This document shows, in pieces, positions 1 to 8,404 of a stretch of 46,941 nucleotides of DNA. Origin of the DNA: Bacillota bacterium (GTDB taxonomy: Bacteria; Bacillota; Clostridia; Oscillospirales; Ruminococcaceae); assembly GCA_023457355.1 (NCBI GenBank), contig JAEWLW010000091.1:1-46941 (forward strand). Direction: 5' to 3'. Position numbers and translations under genes: made by a program. Within the stretch, counting starts at the first letter, position 1; each line of letters opens with the position of its first letter. The notes beneath the pieces are model-generated. The model was not told where the DNA came from. It saw only the letters and a program-made list of their open reading frames with translations, and did not search any database.

Positions 1-30
1 CAGAGTGAAGCTTTTACCCCAATAAATCTA

Positions 31-68
31 CGAAAAAAGAGCTTCCACTTTTCATCGTGGAAGCTCTT
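31..68 (-). terminator. Rho-independent terminator of tRNA-Gly
   Basis: A perfect 12-bp stem (AAGAGCTTCCAC at 37-48 with its complement at 57-68) has an 8-nt loop. Read on the minus strand it is followed by a run of six T. It lies just downstream of the tRNA-Gly gene and should end its transcript. Confidence 0.85.
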
Positions 69-124
69 GAAAGGCTTGGATTTACTGGCTTTGTAAGCAA
101 TAAATCTTTTTTACCTTTTGTTTT

Positions 125-198
125 TGGAGCAGGTAACGGGATTCGAACCCGCTCGATCTGCTTGGGAAGCAGAGATGCTACCATTACACCATACCTGC
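125..198 (-). tRNA. tRNA-Gly(TCC), CCA end encoded
   Basis: On the minus strand the sequence folds as a standard cloverleaf. The 7-bp acceptor stem is GCAGGTA with TACCTGC, the anticodon loop is CTTCCCA with anticodon TCC, and the T-arm contains GGTTCGAATCC. The 3' CCA is encoded in the DNA, as is usual in many Firmicutes. A TTGCAT/TATAAT promoter lies just upstream and a hairpin plus T-run just downstream, so this looks like a single-gene transcription unit. Confidence 0.95.
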
Positions 199-215
199 AC
201 AACAATTGCTTAATG

Positions 216-244
216 ATTATACCGCAATTTCAATCTAAATGCAA
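216..244 (-). promoter_or_regulatory. Sigma-A promoter of tRNA-Gly
   Basis: On the minus strand TTGCAT (239-244) and TATAAT (216-221) are separated by 17 bp. The predicted start is about 10 bp before the tRNA 5' end. Confidence 0.75.
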
Positions 245-335
245 GGTGGTTATTAATCATTTTATATTGTTGTTTTCAGCCCTTAAACCCCGAATCTCAC
301 TGCGGCAGTCCGTCCGCCCACAAAATGTCGATCTG

Positions 336-1634
336 TCACATGGTTACCGGTGCAGCTTGATCCGCCTGAGGCCATACGCCAAGAAAATCCTGATAATGCC
401 TTGTTGCCGCACTCTGTGCCATGGTGCGGATATCATTGATGTAGCTAAAATTGTCAACCACCGTCCTGACGACATTGCCGTCCAACGCGCCGTTATCCAC
501 CATATTGTTGAGCACTGTGGTGGCGTTTTCCATCGACATTCCTTTGCGATAGGGACGGTCCTCTGTAATAGCCGTGAAAACATCTGCCACCGCCATCACC
601 CGCGAACCCAGCGGCAAATTCTCTGCGCCGATGTGAAAGGGGTATCCTTTGCCGTCCAGCCGCTCGTGATGGTAAGCCGCCCATATCTTTATGACATCAA
701 ACTGCTGGATTCTGTCCAGTAAAACATAAGTATAATAGGTGTGCGAACGTATTTCATTGAACTCGTCGAGTTCCAGGGTATCCGGTTTTTCAAGAATTTC
801 ATTGTCGATTGCAAGCTTGCCCAAATCGTGCAGATAACCGGCTATCAGCATCATTTTTCGCTCAATGGGCGAAAACCCCATCAAATGGGCAAGATGCTCC
901 GCCACTCTGGCAACACCCGCAGAATGGCTGGCGGTAAAGCGGCTTCTAAAGTCGATGATTCGCGAAAAAAGAATGGCAAAATCGACAACATCCTCCATAT
1001 CCAGCGTCAAATGGTCAAACAGCTCCCACGTCGGCAGCTTATCCACCGGGTTGCGGGTGTTCAGGTCCAGCCAGATATACTCCTTCTTGCTGATCTTATT
1101 AAGCGCAGCAACAAAATTCGGTGCAAAATTCGTTCCTGACAGTTGGTTGATTGCCTCCAGCACTCTGGGCAGCTGGGAAAGCACATTGTGTTTTGAATTT
1201 TGTATTCCGGCACAAACACGGTCGGCTAAATGAATGATGTGTGCATAAAGCGGCACCACTTCACCGTTAAACCGCAGTCCCTGTCCGTTGGACCACGGCA
1301 CATGGTGGTATTTAACCAGCCTGGCAATCGGCCGCAGCGGCCTGAACCCCGCCATCAGCGCGGCGCCCTTAAAGGCGTGATTATAGGCTACAATCGGCTC
1401 GTGCTCCGTAATGGATAACAACTCGTTTGTGGAAAGCGCCCCAATGTCATGCACCAATGCGGCCAAAAACACTTCCTTGCGCTCCTGCGCGGATAAGTCC
1501 AGCTGTTCCGCCAACCGGTACGATAAATAGGCCACCTGCTGCTGATGGCTGGCCAGCTGCGGTGATATCAGATCCTGAGCATTTGAAAGGCAGAGCAGCA
1601 GCTCATGAAGATTGCATCTGATAATATGATTCAT
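336..1634 (-). CDS. HD-GYP domain protein (probable cyclic-di-GMP phosphodiesterase)
   Basis: This 432-residue soluble protein carries two HD-type modules. The N-terminal one has VHDIG (61-65), KYHH (108-111) and HLADR (135-139). The C-terminal one is a full HD-GYP domain with HDLGK (269-273), HHERLDGKGYP (322-332) and VADVF (349-353). HD-GYP proteins hydrolyse cyclic dinucleotides, usually c-di-GMP, at a two- or three-metal site, and the residues needed for that are present in the second module. There is no signal peptide or receiver domain, so the input is unknown. The start has AAAGGA upstream and a TTGTTT-17-TATAAT promoter. Two diguanylate cyclases and a second HD-GYP protein are encoded elsewhere in the window. 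Substrate is inferred from the family. Confidence 0.9.
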   Translation of the reverse strand: MNHIIRCNLHELLLCLSNAQDLISPQLASHQQQVAYLSYRLAEQLDLSAQERKEVFLAALVHDIGALSTNELLSITEHEPIVAYNHAFKGAALMAGFRPLRPIARLVKYHHVPWSNGQGLRFNGEVVPLYAHIIHLADRVCAGIQNSKHNVLSQLPRVLEAINQLSGTNFAPNFVAALNKISKKEYIWLDLNTRNPVDKLPTWELFDHLTLDMEDVVDFAILFSRIIDFRSRFTASHSAGVARVAEHLAHLMGFSPIERKMMLIAGYLHDLGKLAIDNEILEKPDTLELDEFNEIRSHTYYTYVLLDRIQQFDVIKIWAAYHHERLDGKGYPFHIGAENLPLGSRVMAVADVFTAITEDRPYRKGMSMENATTVLNNMVDNGALDGNVVRTVVDNFSYINDIRTMAQSAATRHYQDFLGVWPQADQAAPVTM

Positions 1635-1725
1635 AAAAATTCCTTTTACTCACGCTTATCGGTAAGGTATCCATTCGTTTTCGGTCAGCGGAAAAACAGC
1701 CGCCAATTCGGAAAAAACTAGGATA

Positions 1726-1754
1726 ATTATAGCGTATTTTCTGTAAAAAAACAA
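1726..1754 (-). promoter_or_regulatory. Sigma-A promoter of the HD-GYP gene
   Basis: On the minus strand TTGTTT (1749-1754) and TATAAT (1726-1731) have a 17-bp spacer, about 90 bp before the start codon. Upstream lies a direct repeat of TTTGTGACCG (1787-1796 and 1800-1809, 13-bp period) that could be a regulator site. Confidence 0.65.
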
Positions 1755-1853
1755 ACCATTTTCATATAATCAATCATCTTGATCATTTTGTGACCGCAAT
1801 TTGTGACCGTTTTACGGTGATATAGCCTATTTTTTATCCAATTATTTCTAGTG

Positions 1854-2942
1854 TTAACCCCCCTGCGCCAGGGCAAAGAACAGTCTCAGGCCCTGGGGTA
1901 TTATTTCGTCATTGAAGCAGTAGTCTGGCGTATGCAGCTGCGGCCAGGACTCTCCCGCACCAATTCCTACCAGCACGGCCCGGGCCATACTGCCGTAACA
2001 GCCAAAATCCTCCGACCAGCGAAAGGGTTCCGCAACATCGATGCAGGCCAGATCCGCCTGACGGCAAACCCGTTCCAGCGCGGCCAACATTGCATTGTCG
2101 TTTACCGTCGCGGGGAAAACGTCGCACAGCGCACAGGAAAACGCTACCCCATCCTGCCGCGCTTCGTCGCGAGCCGTTTGTTCAATGGCCTGGCGTAGCG
2201 CCAGCATATCAGCTTCGTGCCAGGCGCGCAGCGTCAGCCAGACCTCCGCACGGCCGGCGGCGGTGCCAAACGCTTTGGCGCCAATCTGAGAGCCGATCAG
2301 CGTCGCCATTGTCAACCCCTGTTTTTGGGTTTTTTGCAACAGCTTCGGTAAGGCCGCCATCACCCGCGCGGCGGCATATCCCGGATTAACACCGTTTTCA
2401 GGGTAAGCTGCATGAGAGGGCACACCCGAAAAAGTCAGCATCATCCCCATTGAAGCACAGGCAAAGGTGCCGCTGCGCAGCAAAACGGTACCCGCAGGCC
2501 AGCCGGGAATGTTATGGAATGCATAAATGCTGCTGACCCGATAATCTTCCAGCGCTCGGCAACACGCACGTGCGCCTTCACCCGTTTCTTCGGCATGCTG
2601 AAAAATGAGTACAATATTTTTCCCCAGCCACATTCCCTCCAGCAACAGTCCCAAACCCGCCAGTACCGCGCTGTGCCCATCATGCCCGCACAGATGCGCG
2701 GCGCCGCCGTCTGCAACCGGCACCGCGTCCATATCCGCCCTGAAAGCAATGGTCTCCCGCGCTGAAGGCTCCTGATGCAACGCACAAAACCACGCTCCCC
2801 GGTCGTCAATCTGCAGCGTCGTGTTTTGTTGAAGGAATTTCACCAGGTGCGCCTTTGTTTTGTGCTCCTGCCCCGAAAGTTCCGCAAGGCTGTGAAGTTC
2901 GGCGCGAAGTGTGCGCACCCGCTCTATGATCTTCTGTTGCAT
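1854..2942 (-). CDS. M20-family amidohydrolase / aminoacylase-like peptidase
   Basis: This 362-residue metallohydrolase resembles the M20D group (IAA-amino acid hydrolase, N-acyl amino acid amidohydrolase, hippurate hydrolase). Visible metal-site residues are C85 and H87 in HLCGHDGH, the EE pair at 118-119, H143 in AFHN, and a C-terminal HTPDYCF motif. The lid/dimerisation segment has the PSHAAYPENGVNP signature near 175-187. An upstream in-frame TTG gives a longer reading frame, but that extension overlaps a terminator. The ATG at 2942 has GGGAG seven bases before it and fits the family N-terminus, so it was chosen. It probably removes an acyl or aryl group from an amino acid in the cytoplasm. 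The exact substrate cannot be read from sequence. Confidence 0.85.
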   Translation of the reverse strand: MQQKIIERVRTLRAELHSLAELSGQEHKTKAHLVKFLQQNTTLQIDDRGAWFCALHQEPSARETIAFRADMDAVPVADGGAAHLCGHDGHSAVLAGLGLLLEGMWLGKNIVLIFQHAEETGEGARACCRALEDYRVSSIYAFHNIPGWPAGTVLLRSGTFACASMGMMLTFSGVPSHAAYPENGVNPGYAAARVMAALPKLLQKTQKQGLTMATLIGSQIGAKAFGTAAGRAEVWLTLRAWHEADMLALRQAIEQTARDEARQDGVAFSCALCDVFPATVNDNAMLAALERVCRQADLACIDVAEPFRWSEDFGCYGSMARAVLVGIGAGESWPQLHTPDYCFNDEIIPQGLRLFFALAQGG

Positions 2943-3027
2943 AAACGCACTCCCGTCATAACGGCGCCGCAAAATTGCAGCTGCGCCATCATATCTTACC
3001 GGCCACGGTCGGTTTATTCTGTCATGT

Positions 3028-3036
3028 ATTATAGCA
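3028..3036 (-). promoter_or_regulatory. Possible extended -10 promoter of the M20 gene
   Basis: On the minus strand TGCTATAAT forms an extended -10 element about 85 bp before the start codon. No convincing -35 box is seen. Confidence 0.4.
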
Positions 3037-3152
3037 TAAGTTGCCATAACGCGGCGATAAAGCGCACGTCTTTTTGTTTTCCTGCCCCGAGAAGATTCAT
3101 GTCTTATTCTCCCGCCGCCCGGTTTACGCCCACCAAAGCCGCTGCATCCGCC

Positions 3153-3194
3153 CAAAAAAGTCAAGACCACGCTTAAAAACATGGTCTTAACTTT
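3153..3194 (-). terminator. Rho-independent terminator, minus strand
   Basis: On the minus strand a 15-bp stem (AAAGTTAAGACCATG with CGTGGTCTTGACTTT, one G-T pair) encloses an 8-nt loop and is followed by six T. It lies about 240 bp downstream of the ketopantoate-reductase-like gene. That would give this gene a long 3' untranslated region, or mark the end of a small transcript. Confidence 0.8.
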
Positions 3195-3284
3195 CAAAAA
3201 ACCTGTATCTGTATTAAGAAGAAGTAATTAAAGTTTGGGCTTATACGTGTGATTGAAAATAGCTCGGCTATGCTGTGTTATGCG

Positions 3285-3419
3285 TCAAGAACACATAATG
3301 CACCCCATGTTGTCGCAGCCAAAGGCTGACGGGTTTGGCGTAGCGCCCCCAAGCCTGTTTCTGTCACGGCAAAAGCGCAGAAGCGGTCGCAAATACAATC
3401 CGAGATACTGTTTTTGCAT
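3285..3419 (-). CDS. Possible 44-residue small ORF (unrecognised)
   Basis: This short reading frame lies in the space between the ketopantoate-reductase-like gene and its distal terminator. It starts ATG, with only a weak GGTGAG upstream. Its C-terminal end is CDNMGCIMCS. Nothing in it is recognised, and it may be untranslated 3' UTR. The rest of the 2943-3434 gap contains the M20 promoter region and a terminator. Confidence 0.15.
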   Translation of the reverse strand: MQKQYLGLYLRPLLRFCRDRNRLGGATPNPSAFGCDNMGCIMCS

Positions 3420-3434
3420 GGGAGACTCACCCTA

Positions 3435-4379
3435 TCAAAGCGGCTCGTGGTCAAACTGTCCCGCATTTTTCTCTTCGCGCACCTGAATCGCATGATAGAA
3501 CAACCAGTTGAGCGGCGTCTCAACGCCCAGCTTTTTGCCCAGCGCCACCACCTTGCCCGCAAACATCTCCACCTCAGTCTTGCGCCCCGCTTCGATATCC
3601 AGCAGTGTCGAGGGTTTATTGTAGAAGGGAATCCGCTTGACCTGCGCGTTCTGGCGGTCGATATCCGCCTGCCCAAGGTCGATGCCCAGTTTGTTGGCAA
3701 TGCGCACAACCTCCCACATGGCTTCGTTGCGTATTTCATTGGCATGGTCACTGATGCGGTAGGCGCCAAACGGAATATCGAGCAGCGCGCAGGTCAGATT
3801 TTCGCCCACATTGCACATGAACTTAAACCACAGGCCCTTGATCATGTCCTCATCAACCGAATAGCTGATCCGGCAGGCATCGAATAATGTGCTGATTTGT
3901 CGCACCCGCTCGGAAAGCTGGGTGTTTTTAGCTTCGCCAAAATGCACCTTGCCCAATACGGGGTCAAAATTTGCCACCCCGTCGCGCATGTTAATGGACA
4001 CCCGCATATAGGAATACAGCACATGACCCCAGCCGTAAACCTCGGCAACGCGCTCCTCGCTATCGACGCCGTTCATGACGCAGAGAATCTGCGTATTTTC
4101 GCCAACCTGGTTTTTGATGTCGCTGATAGCCTGTGAGAGGCCCGTATCCTTGACGGCCATAATGACCAAATCGGCCGGGTCACCGGTTGTCTCAGGGCTG
4201 ATAACCGTAAAATGATGGGTTACACCGTTGAGGGTCACACCATCGGATTCCAATCTTGCTTTCCGCGCCCCACCGGCCAACACCCTGAAATTACCCTTGG
4301 GCAGACCCGCTTCAAGCTTTGGCGCAAAAAACACGCCCATCGCGCCCAGACCGATCAGTGTAACCTTTTTGATTTCCAT
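3435..4379 (-). CDS. 2-dehydropantoate 2-reductase family protein (ApbA/PanE-like)
   Basis: This 314-residue NADP-dependent oxidoreductase has the Rossmann motif GLGAMG at 10-15, the NG of the substrate site at 103-104 (VMNGVD), and the catalytic Lys/Asn pair in KFMCN (K186, N190). The C-terminal signature KPSTLLDIEAGRKTEVE matches ketopantoate reductases. True PanE reduces ketopantoate to pantoate for coenzyme A synthesis, but many paralogues in this family act on other 2-keto or 3-keto acids. No panB, panC or panD lies nearby, so the pathway assignment is open. A LysR gene precedes it on the same strand with a 179-bp gap. AAAGGAG and GGGAG lie just before the ATG. Confidence 0.8.
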   Translation of the reverse strand: MEIKKVTLIGLGAMGVFFAPKLEAGLPKGNFRVLAGGARKARLESDGVTLNGVTHHFTVISPETTGDPADLVIMAVKDTGLSQAISDIKNQVGENTQILCVMNGVDSEERVAEVYGWGHVLYSYMRVSINMRDGVANFDPVLGKVHFGEAKNTQLSERVRQISTLFDACRISYSVDEDMIKGLWFKFMCNVGENLTCALLDIPFGAYRISDHANEIRNEAMWEVVRIANKLGIDLGQADIDRQNAQVKRIPFYNKPSTLLDIEAGRKTEVEMFAGKVVALGKKLGVETPLNWLFYHAIQVREEKNAGQFDHEPL

Positions 4380-4558
4380 TAGACTCCCGCTCCTTTAATG
4401 AATATTATTTTAAACAAACGCTTTAATGCAAAGCGGATTTTAAATACAGACGAAGGCAAAAGCCGTCAATAACGCTTGAATACCGGCTTACCTGCGCATC
4501 ATAACACCCTTCATAAAACCTTTGGATGTGCGGAAAAACGCAAAGTACGCGGTGCCGG

Positions 4559-5464
4559 TCAGGGGCAACGGGCGTTTGCCAGCGTTTGCGCCACCATCTG
4601 GATATACGCCTCAAGCGCATCGGATAAAAAAGTCTGCCGGCGTTTGATGTACCCCAGCCGAATCGTTTGCCCATCCGCAAGCGGCATCGCAAGAATCTGG
4701 TTCTCATCCGAGCTTAAAATGCCGGTGCCCACGTTGTATCCGTCGGTATGCCGGATAAAGTCGCGCATGGTGCCCCTGTCGCTGACATAAATGGTACGCG
4801 CGGCGGCTTCGTCGCCAAGCGGTGTCTCGCTTAAACGCAGCGGAATATCATCCTGCCGGTAGGTCAGGCAGGGATATGCCGCCAATTGGGCCGTTAATAC
4901 TTCCGGCAGGGCCGCCAGCGGATGACCGGGCCGTATATACACATGCTCCACAGTTTTTGTCAGTTCTCTGAATTCCAGTTCCCGCTCATGGAACACCCGC
5001 TCAAAATAGGGCGCAGTTCGGGGATTCAGCGACAAAAAGCCCAATATGCTTCGGCTTTCGGCCACATCCTCCACCACATCGGTGGACTTCCCTTCCCGGA
5101 ATGAAACGACATATTGCGGCCATTTTTCCAAAAAGGCGATCAGCGGCAGGTCCATGCAACAATAATGCTGCGAAGAGATTGAAACTGCCCGCGCGCGTGC
5201 ACTGCGGCTGCCGCGGTCAAAGTGGTAGGTGATCGACTCCGCCTGCTCAACCAGCATTTTGGCCATAAACAACAGTTCTTCGCCCGCAGGGGTAAACGCC
5301 ACCCCCTGATTGTCCCGGTCCAGGATCGTAATACCCAGCTCCTGTTCCAGCGCCCGGATGGATTTGCTGATGCTGGGCTGGGTCACATAAAGGGCATCCG
5401 CCGCCCGGCGAATGGAATGCCGCGCCGCAATCTCAACAATATAACGGCATTGCTGAAGCGTCAT
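4559..5464 (-). CDS. LysR-family transcriptional regulator
   Basis: This 301-residue protein has an N-terminal winged helix-turn-helix. The recognition region AADALYVTQPSISKSIRALE (21-40) matches the LysR signature. A periplasmic-binding-protein-like effector domain follows from about residue 90. The reading frame is open a further 15 codons upstream, but the ATG at 5464 has GGGAGG eight bases before it and gives the standard LysR N-terminus. It lies upstream of the ketopantoate-reductase-like gene on the same strand and divergent from the acetyltransferase/exporter pair, so either could be its target. The effector is unknown. Confidence 0.9.
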   Translation of the reverse strand: MTLQQCRYIVEIAARHSIRRAADALYVTQPSISKSIRALEQELGITILDRDNQGVAFTPAGEELLFMAKMLVEQAESITYHFDRGSRSARARAVSISSQHYCCMDLPLIAFLEKWPQYVVSFREGKSTDVVEDVAESRSILGFLSLNPRTAPYFERVFHERELEFRELTKTVEHVYIRPGHPLAALPEVLTAQLAAYPCLTYRQDDIPLRLSETPLGDEAAARTIYVSDRGTMRDFIRHTDGYNVGTGILSSDENQILAMPLADGQTIRLGYIKRRQTFLSDALEAYIQMVAQTLANARCP

Positions 5465-5541
5465 GCCGCGCACCTCCCGCGATAGAAAAAAGTAATCACG
5501 CAGGGGCAAAAACCGTTATTTTACACGGCCGACACCCTGTG

Positions 5542-5571
5542 TTAGAATAGGTCTGTTCAAATACATATACT
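5542..5571 (+). promoter_or_regulatory. Possible promoter of the GNAT/DMT operon
   Basis: TTAGAA and TATACT are separated by 18 bp in the LysR/GNAT divergent intergenic region, 27 bp before the chosen ATG. The -35 box is weak. Confidence 0.4.
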
Positions 5572-5597
5572 TACCTGTGAAAACGAGGGGATTTTTT

Positions 5598-6182
5598 ATG
5601 CCAAAGGCCATCACCATCCGCCCCGCCGTACCGGAGGATGCCGAGGTACTGCTGCAAATCTACGCGCCCTATGTGCTGAACACCGCCATATCGTTCGAAT
5701 ACACCGTGCCCACGGTTGAGGAATTCGCCGGGCGCATCCGAAAAACGCTGCCGCGCTATCCCTATCTGGTGGCGTTGCACGGCGAAGAGATTGTAGGTTA
5801 CGCCTATGCGTCGGCCTTCAAGTCCCGCGCGGCCTACGACCGCGCCGTTGAGACCAGCATCTATGTCTCGCAGAACTTTCGCGGCGGCGGCATCGGCCGG
5901 GCCCTTTATGCAAAGCTTGAAGCGGTGCTGCGCTGCCAGAATATTTTAAATCTCAATGCCTGCATTGCTTTCCCAACCGGTGAGGATGCCCACCTGACGA
6001 CCGACAGCCCCAAGTTCCATGAACGCCTGGGCTATCGCACGGTGGCGCACTTCCATCAATGCGGCTTTAAGTTCAACACCTGGTATGACATGATCTGGAT
6101 GGAAAAGCTATTGGGCGAACATCTGACGGCGCCCAAACCGATCCGGCCATTTATGGAGGTCTGGCATGACTGCTTCGCGTAG
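5598..6182 (+). CDS. GNAT N-acetyltransferase (phosphinothricin/methionine sulfone acetyltransferase-like)
   Basis: This 194-residue GNAT protein resembles the Bar/PAT/MnaT group. It begins with ITIRPAVPEDAE and carries the acetyl-CoA-binding loop NFRGGGIG (93-100). The later segment FHERLGYRTVAHFHQCGFKF is typical of that group. These enzymes acetylate the amino group of phosphinothricin-like or methionine sulfone/sulfoximine compounds. A GTG at 5577 is possible, but the ATG at 5598 with GAGGGG seven bases upstream fits better. The next gene, a DMT exporter, overlaps its end by 17 bp, so acetylation and efflux of a small amine may be coupled. The substrate is inferred only. Confidence 0.85.
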   Translation: MPKAITIRPAVPEDAEVLLQIYAPYVLNTAISFEYTVPTVEEFAGRIRKTLPRYPYLVALHGEEIVGYAYASAFKSRAAYDRAVETSIYVSQNFRGGGIGRALYAKLEAVLRCQNILNLNACIAFPTGEDAHLTTDSPKFHERLGYRTVAHFHQCGFKFNTWYDMIWMEKLLGEHLTAPKPIRPFMEVWHDCFA

Positions 6183-7098
6183 GGTTCTGCCAGCGTTGTT
6201 TTGCTGCGCCCTGTGGGGCAGTGCCGTACCGCTGACAAAGGTTAGCATGGGGCTGTTTTCAATAGCGGCCAACGCCTTTGCCAATCAGATTTTTATAGCT
6301 GGCCTGCGGTTTACGCTGGCCGGATTCGCCACCATCGTCATATTATCTGTTCAGGCAGGGCATGTGCTGATGCCCGATAAAGCGGCCCTTAAAACGGCAT
6401 TGTTGCTCTCGTTATTTCAGTCGGTCGGCCAGTATACCTTTTATTACATCGGACTTTCCAATACCAGCGGCGTCAACGCCAGTCTGGTGCAAAGTTCCAA
6501 TGTATTCATTGCCTTTTTGTTTTCGTGCTTTATTTTTAAGCAGGAAAGCTTCACCGGTATTAAACTGTTTGGCTGTCTGCTGGGGGTTTCGGGCCTTCTG
6601 CTGATGTATGCCGGCGGTCTGAACGGGCGGGTGGGCTTTTCGCCCTTGGGCGAAGGACCGGTTTTAATTTCAACGCTGTTCGCCGCGGCCTCGGTCTGCC
6701 TTTTAAAAAAGCTGTCTTCGCAATACGGCCCCCTTATTTTAAGCGGCTACCAGTTTTTGTTCGGCGGCCTTCTCATGCTTTTCGGCGGCGCCGCGCTCAG
6801 TGGGCGCATTCCAACCCCCCACCCCGTGGGCTTTGGCATTTTGTTCTACCTTGCCTTCGTCTCAACCGCAGCCTATTCGCTGTGGGGTTATCTGCTGCGG
6901 CACAATCCGGTTTCCGGCATCGCTATCTTCGGCTGCACAACGCCGATGTTTGGCACGCTGTTTTCCTGCATCCTGCTTGCGGAATTCCGAAATTTGAGCT
7001 GGAATGTGGCGGGTGCGCTTATCTGTGCCGTGCTAAGCATCTTTTTAATTAACTATGCCGGTCAAAAAAGCCGCGTACCGCAGGCGCTTGCGCGCTGA
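6166..7098 (+). CDS. DMT-superfamily (EamA) transporter
   Basis: This 310-residue membrane protein has about ten hydrophobic segments arranged as two EamA repeats. The first repeat starts with PALFCCALWGSAVPLTK, a typical DMT opening. The second repeat follows the loop after residue 150. Such proteins usually export amino acids, metabolites or toxic small molecules. The ATG overlaps the upstream acetyltransferase by 17 bp and has GGAGG six bases before it, so the two are translationally coupled. A terminator lies about 170 bp downstream. The substrate is not known. Confidence 0.88.
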   Translation: MTASRRVLPALFCCALWGSAVPLTKVSMGLFSIAANAFANQIFIAGLRFTLAGFATIVILSVQAGHVLMPDKAALKTALLLSLFQSVGQYTFYYIGLSNTSGVNASLVQSSNVFIAFLFSCFIFKQESFTGIKLFGCLLGVSGLLLMYAGGLNGRVGFSPLGEGPVLISTLFAAASVCLLKKLSSQYGPLILSGYQFLFGGLLMLFGGAALSGRIPTPHPVGFGILFYLAFVSTAAYSLWGYLLRHNPVSGIAIFGCTTPMFGTLFSCILLAEFRNLSWNVAGALICAVLSIFLINYAGQKSRVPQALAR

Positions 7099-7267
7099 TC
7101 GCTCCTATTGCGCTTACACACCATAATTTTCACAAAACAAAAACAGTTGTTTTCCGGGCGTTTTAAAAGTCTAAAGCGGACGGAAATTCGTTGGAAGAGC
7201 GTGCGCGCAGCGATGCGCTTTTTCAACAGAACTTCCCCCATGCTGAAGGCCTTTAAGAACGGCTCTT

Positions 7268-7295
7268 GGCCGGCGCTTTTAGCACCGGCCTTTTT
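7268..7295 (+). terminator. Rho-independent terminator after the GNAT/DMT operon
   Basis: GGCCGGCGC pairs with GCACCGGCC across a 5-nt loop and is followed by five T. It overlaps the last two bases of the convergent PhzF-family gene. Confidence 0.8.
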
Positions 7296-8160
7296 ACACC
7301 AGTTGGGCTGTTCCTTTGATGCGCGTTGCCGTTATTTTGTCGCCGCTTAGAAAAACCTCCGACGTGATGACGCTCGGCTTGCCCATTGCAAACCCCTGCA
7401 AAATTCTAAAGCTGTTCCAGCCCTGCTGCGCCGGGCAGAGTGCCAGCCCCACAAGATAGGCCCCAAGCGCCGACGCGGCGACACCGGTGGCGGGGTCCTC
7501 ATCATAGCCCGCCCTTTTTGGGAACTGCCGCGCGAAAAACACATCCTGTCCGTCGGCGTCCTTCCCCGGGGCAAACGGGTAAAAACCTGTTGTGTCATAT
7601 TCGTCGCAAAGCTGCCAGAGATAGTCAAAATCCGGCCGGAGATTATCCAGCGTTTCGCGCTCTTTAAGCGGCACCATCAGCTTTTGCCGCGAGGTGGCCA
7701 CCGATTGTATCGGATATGGGGCCAATTGTTCCGCGCCGATACCCAGCGCTTTACAAACTTCCTGCGTTGTCGGTTTTTTGTCTGAAAAAGTGGGCAAAAA
7801 TTGTGCAACCGCCACGTCAATTTCATCGCCGCGCCGCGTCCATTCGGCACAAACCGTGCCAAACTGCGTCCCGAACCGTATGGGGCTTTCAGTGGCCAGC
7901 CCCCTTCTTACCAAAACCGTTGCACAGCCGACAGTGGCGTGCACACACATGCCCATCTCGTGCAACGGCACGAAATAGCGCAGCTTAAAATCAGATTCGG
8001 CGTTCTCCGGGGAACATACGAAGGCTGTTTCCTGCATGAAGGCCTTCGTCATTTCCTGCATTTGTGCCGTGGAATATTGATCGCCGCCCAGCACCACCGG
8101 GCAGGGATTGCCGCCCCCCTGTTGATATGAAAATACCACTGTATGTACGACATCCGCCAT
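7294..8160 (-). CDS. PhzF-family isomerase/epimerase-like protein
   Basis: This 288-residue protein has the PhzF fold signatures. They include GGGNPCPVV near 15-23, the ETAF motif with the catalytic-position glutamate E44, RYFVPLHEMGMCVHATVG at 61-78, and DPATGVAASALGAYL in the C-terminal half. PhzF itself isomerises a phenazine precursor. Most homologues outside phenazine producers have no known substrate, and no phenazine genes are present here. The second half of the usual CGHAT motif reads CVHAT. It is transcribed from its own TTGACA/TACTAT promoter, divergent from the pfl operon. Confidence 0.85.
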   Translation of the reverse strand: MADVVHTVVFSYQQGGGNPCPVVLGGDQYSTAQMQEMTKAFMQETAFVCSPENAESDFKLRYFVPLHEMGMCVHATVGCATVLVRRGLATESPIRFGTQFGTVCAEWTRRGDEIDVAVAQFLPTFSDKKPTTQEVCKALGIGAEQLAPYPIQSVATSRQKLMVPLKERETLDNLRPDFDYLWQLCDEYDTTGFYPFAPGKDADGQDVFFARQFPKRAGYDEDPATGVAASALGAYLVGLALCPAQQGWNSFRILQGFAMGKPSVITSEVFLSGDKITATRIKGTAQLV

Positions 8161-8245
8161 AAAAACAACCCCTTTATGTCATATTTCAATATCGTTCAGG
8201 ATGTGGCCATAAAACCACGCCCCAAACACGCATATACTTGATACG

Positions 8246-8274
8246 ATAGTAGCATTCCGGGGTAGGGCTGTCAA
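8246..8274 (-). promoter_or_regulatory. Sigma-A promoter of the PhzF-family gene
   Basis: On the minus strand a consensus TTGACA (8269-8274) and TACTAT (8246-8251) are separated by 17 bp, about 85 bp before the start codon. Confidence 0.75.
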
Positions 8275-8364
8275 CATGTCCGGCCGGATGCAGCCGGTGC
8301 CAACGGTTATCCGCTTGTTCTGTTTTTAAAACGGCGCGCCCGAAAGGCTTGCAACAAATATGAA

Positions 8365-8393
8365 TTGACAAAAAAACAGGGCCATGCTAAAAT
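8365..8393 (+). promoter_or_regulatory. Sigma-A promoter of the pfl operon
   Basis: A consensus TTGACA (8365-8370) and TAAAAT (8388-8393) are separated by 17 bp. The expected transcript start near 8400 is just before the ZTP riboswitch. Confidence 0.85.
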
Positions 8394-8404
8394 TTGAACA
8401 CAGA

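Noticed and set aside
1854..3197. Longer form of the M20 protein with a lipoprotein-like N-terminus (TTG start at 3197)
   Set aside because: The extension overlaps a terminator and is Arg/Gly-rich noise. The ATG at 2942 has a good ribosome binding site and the family N-terminus.
3236..3430. Possible further copy of the dispersed repeat
   Set aside because: Only short stretches such as GCGACAAC match on the minus strand. The end stem and the order of inner stems are absent.
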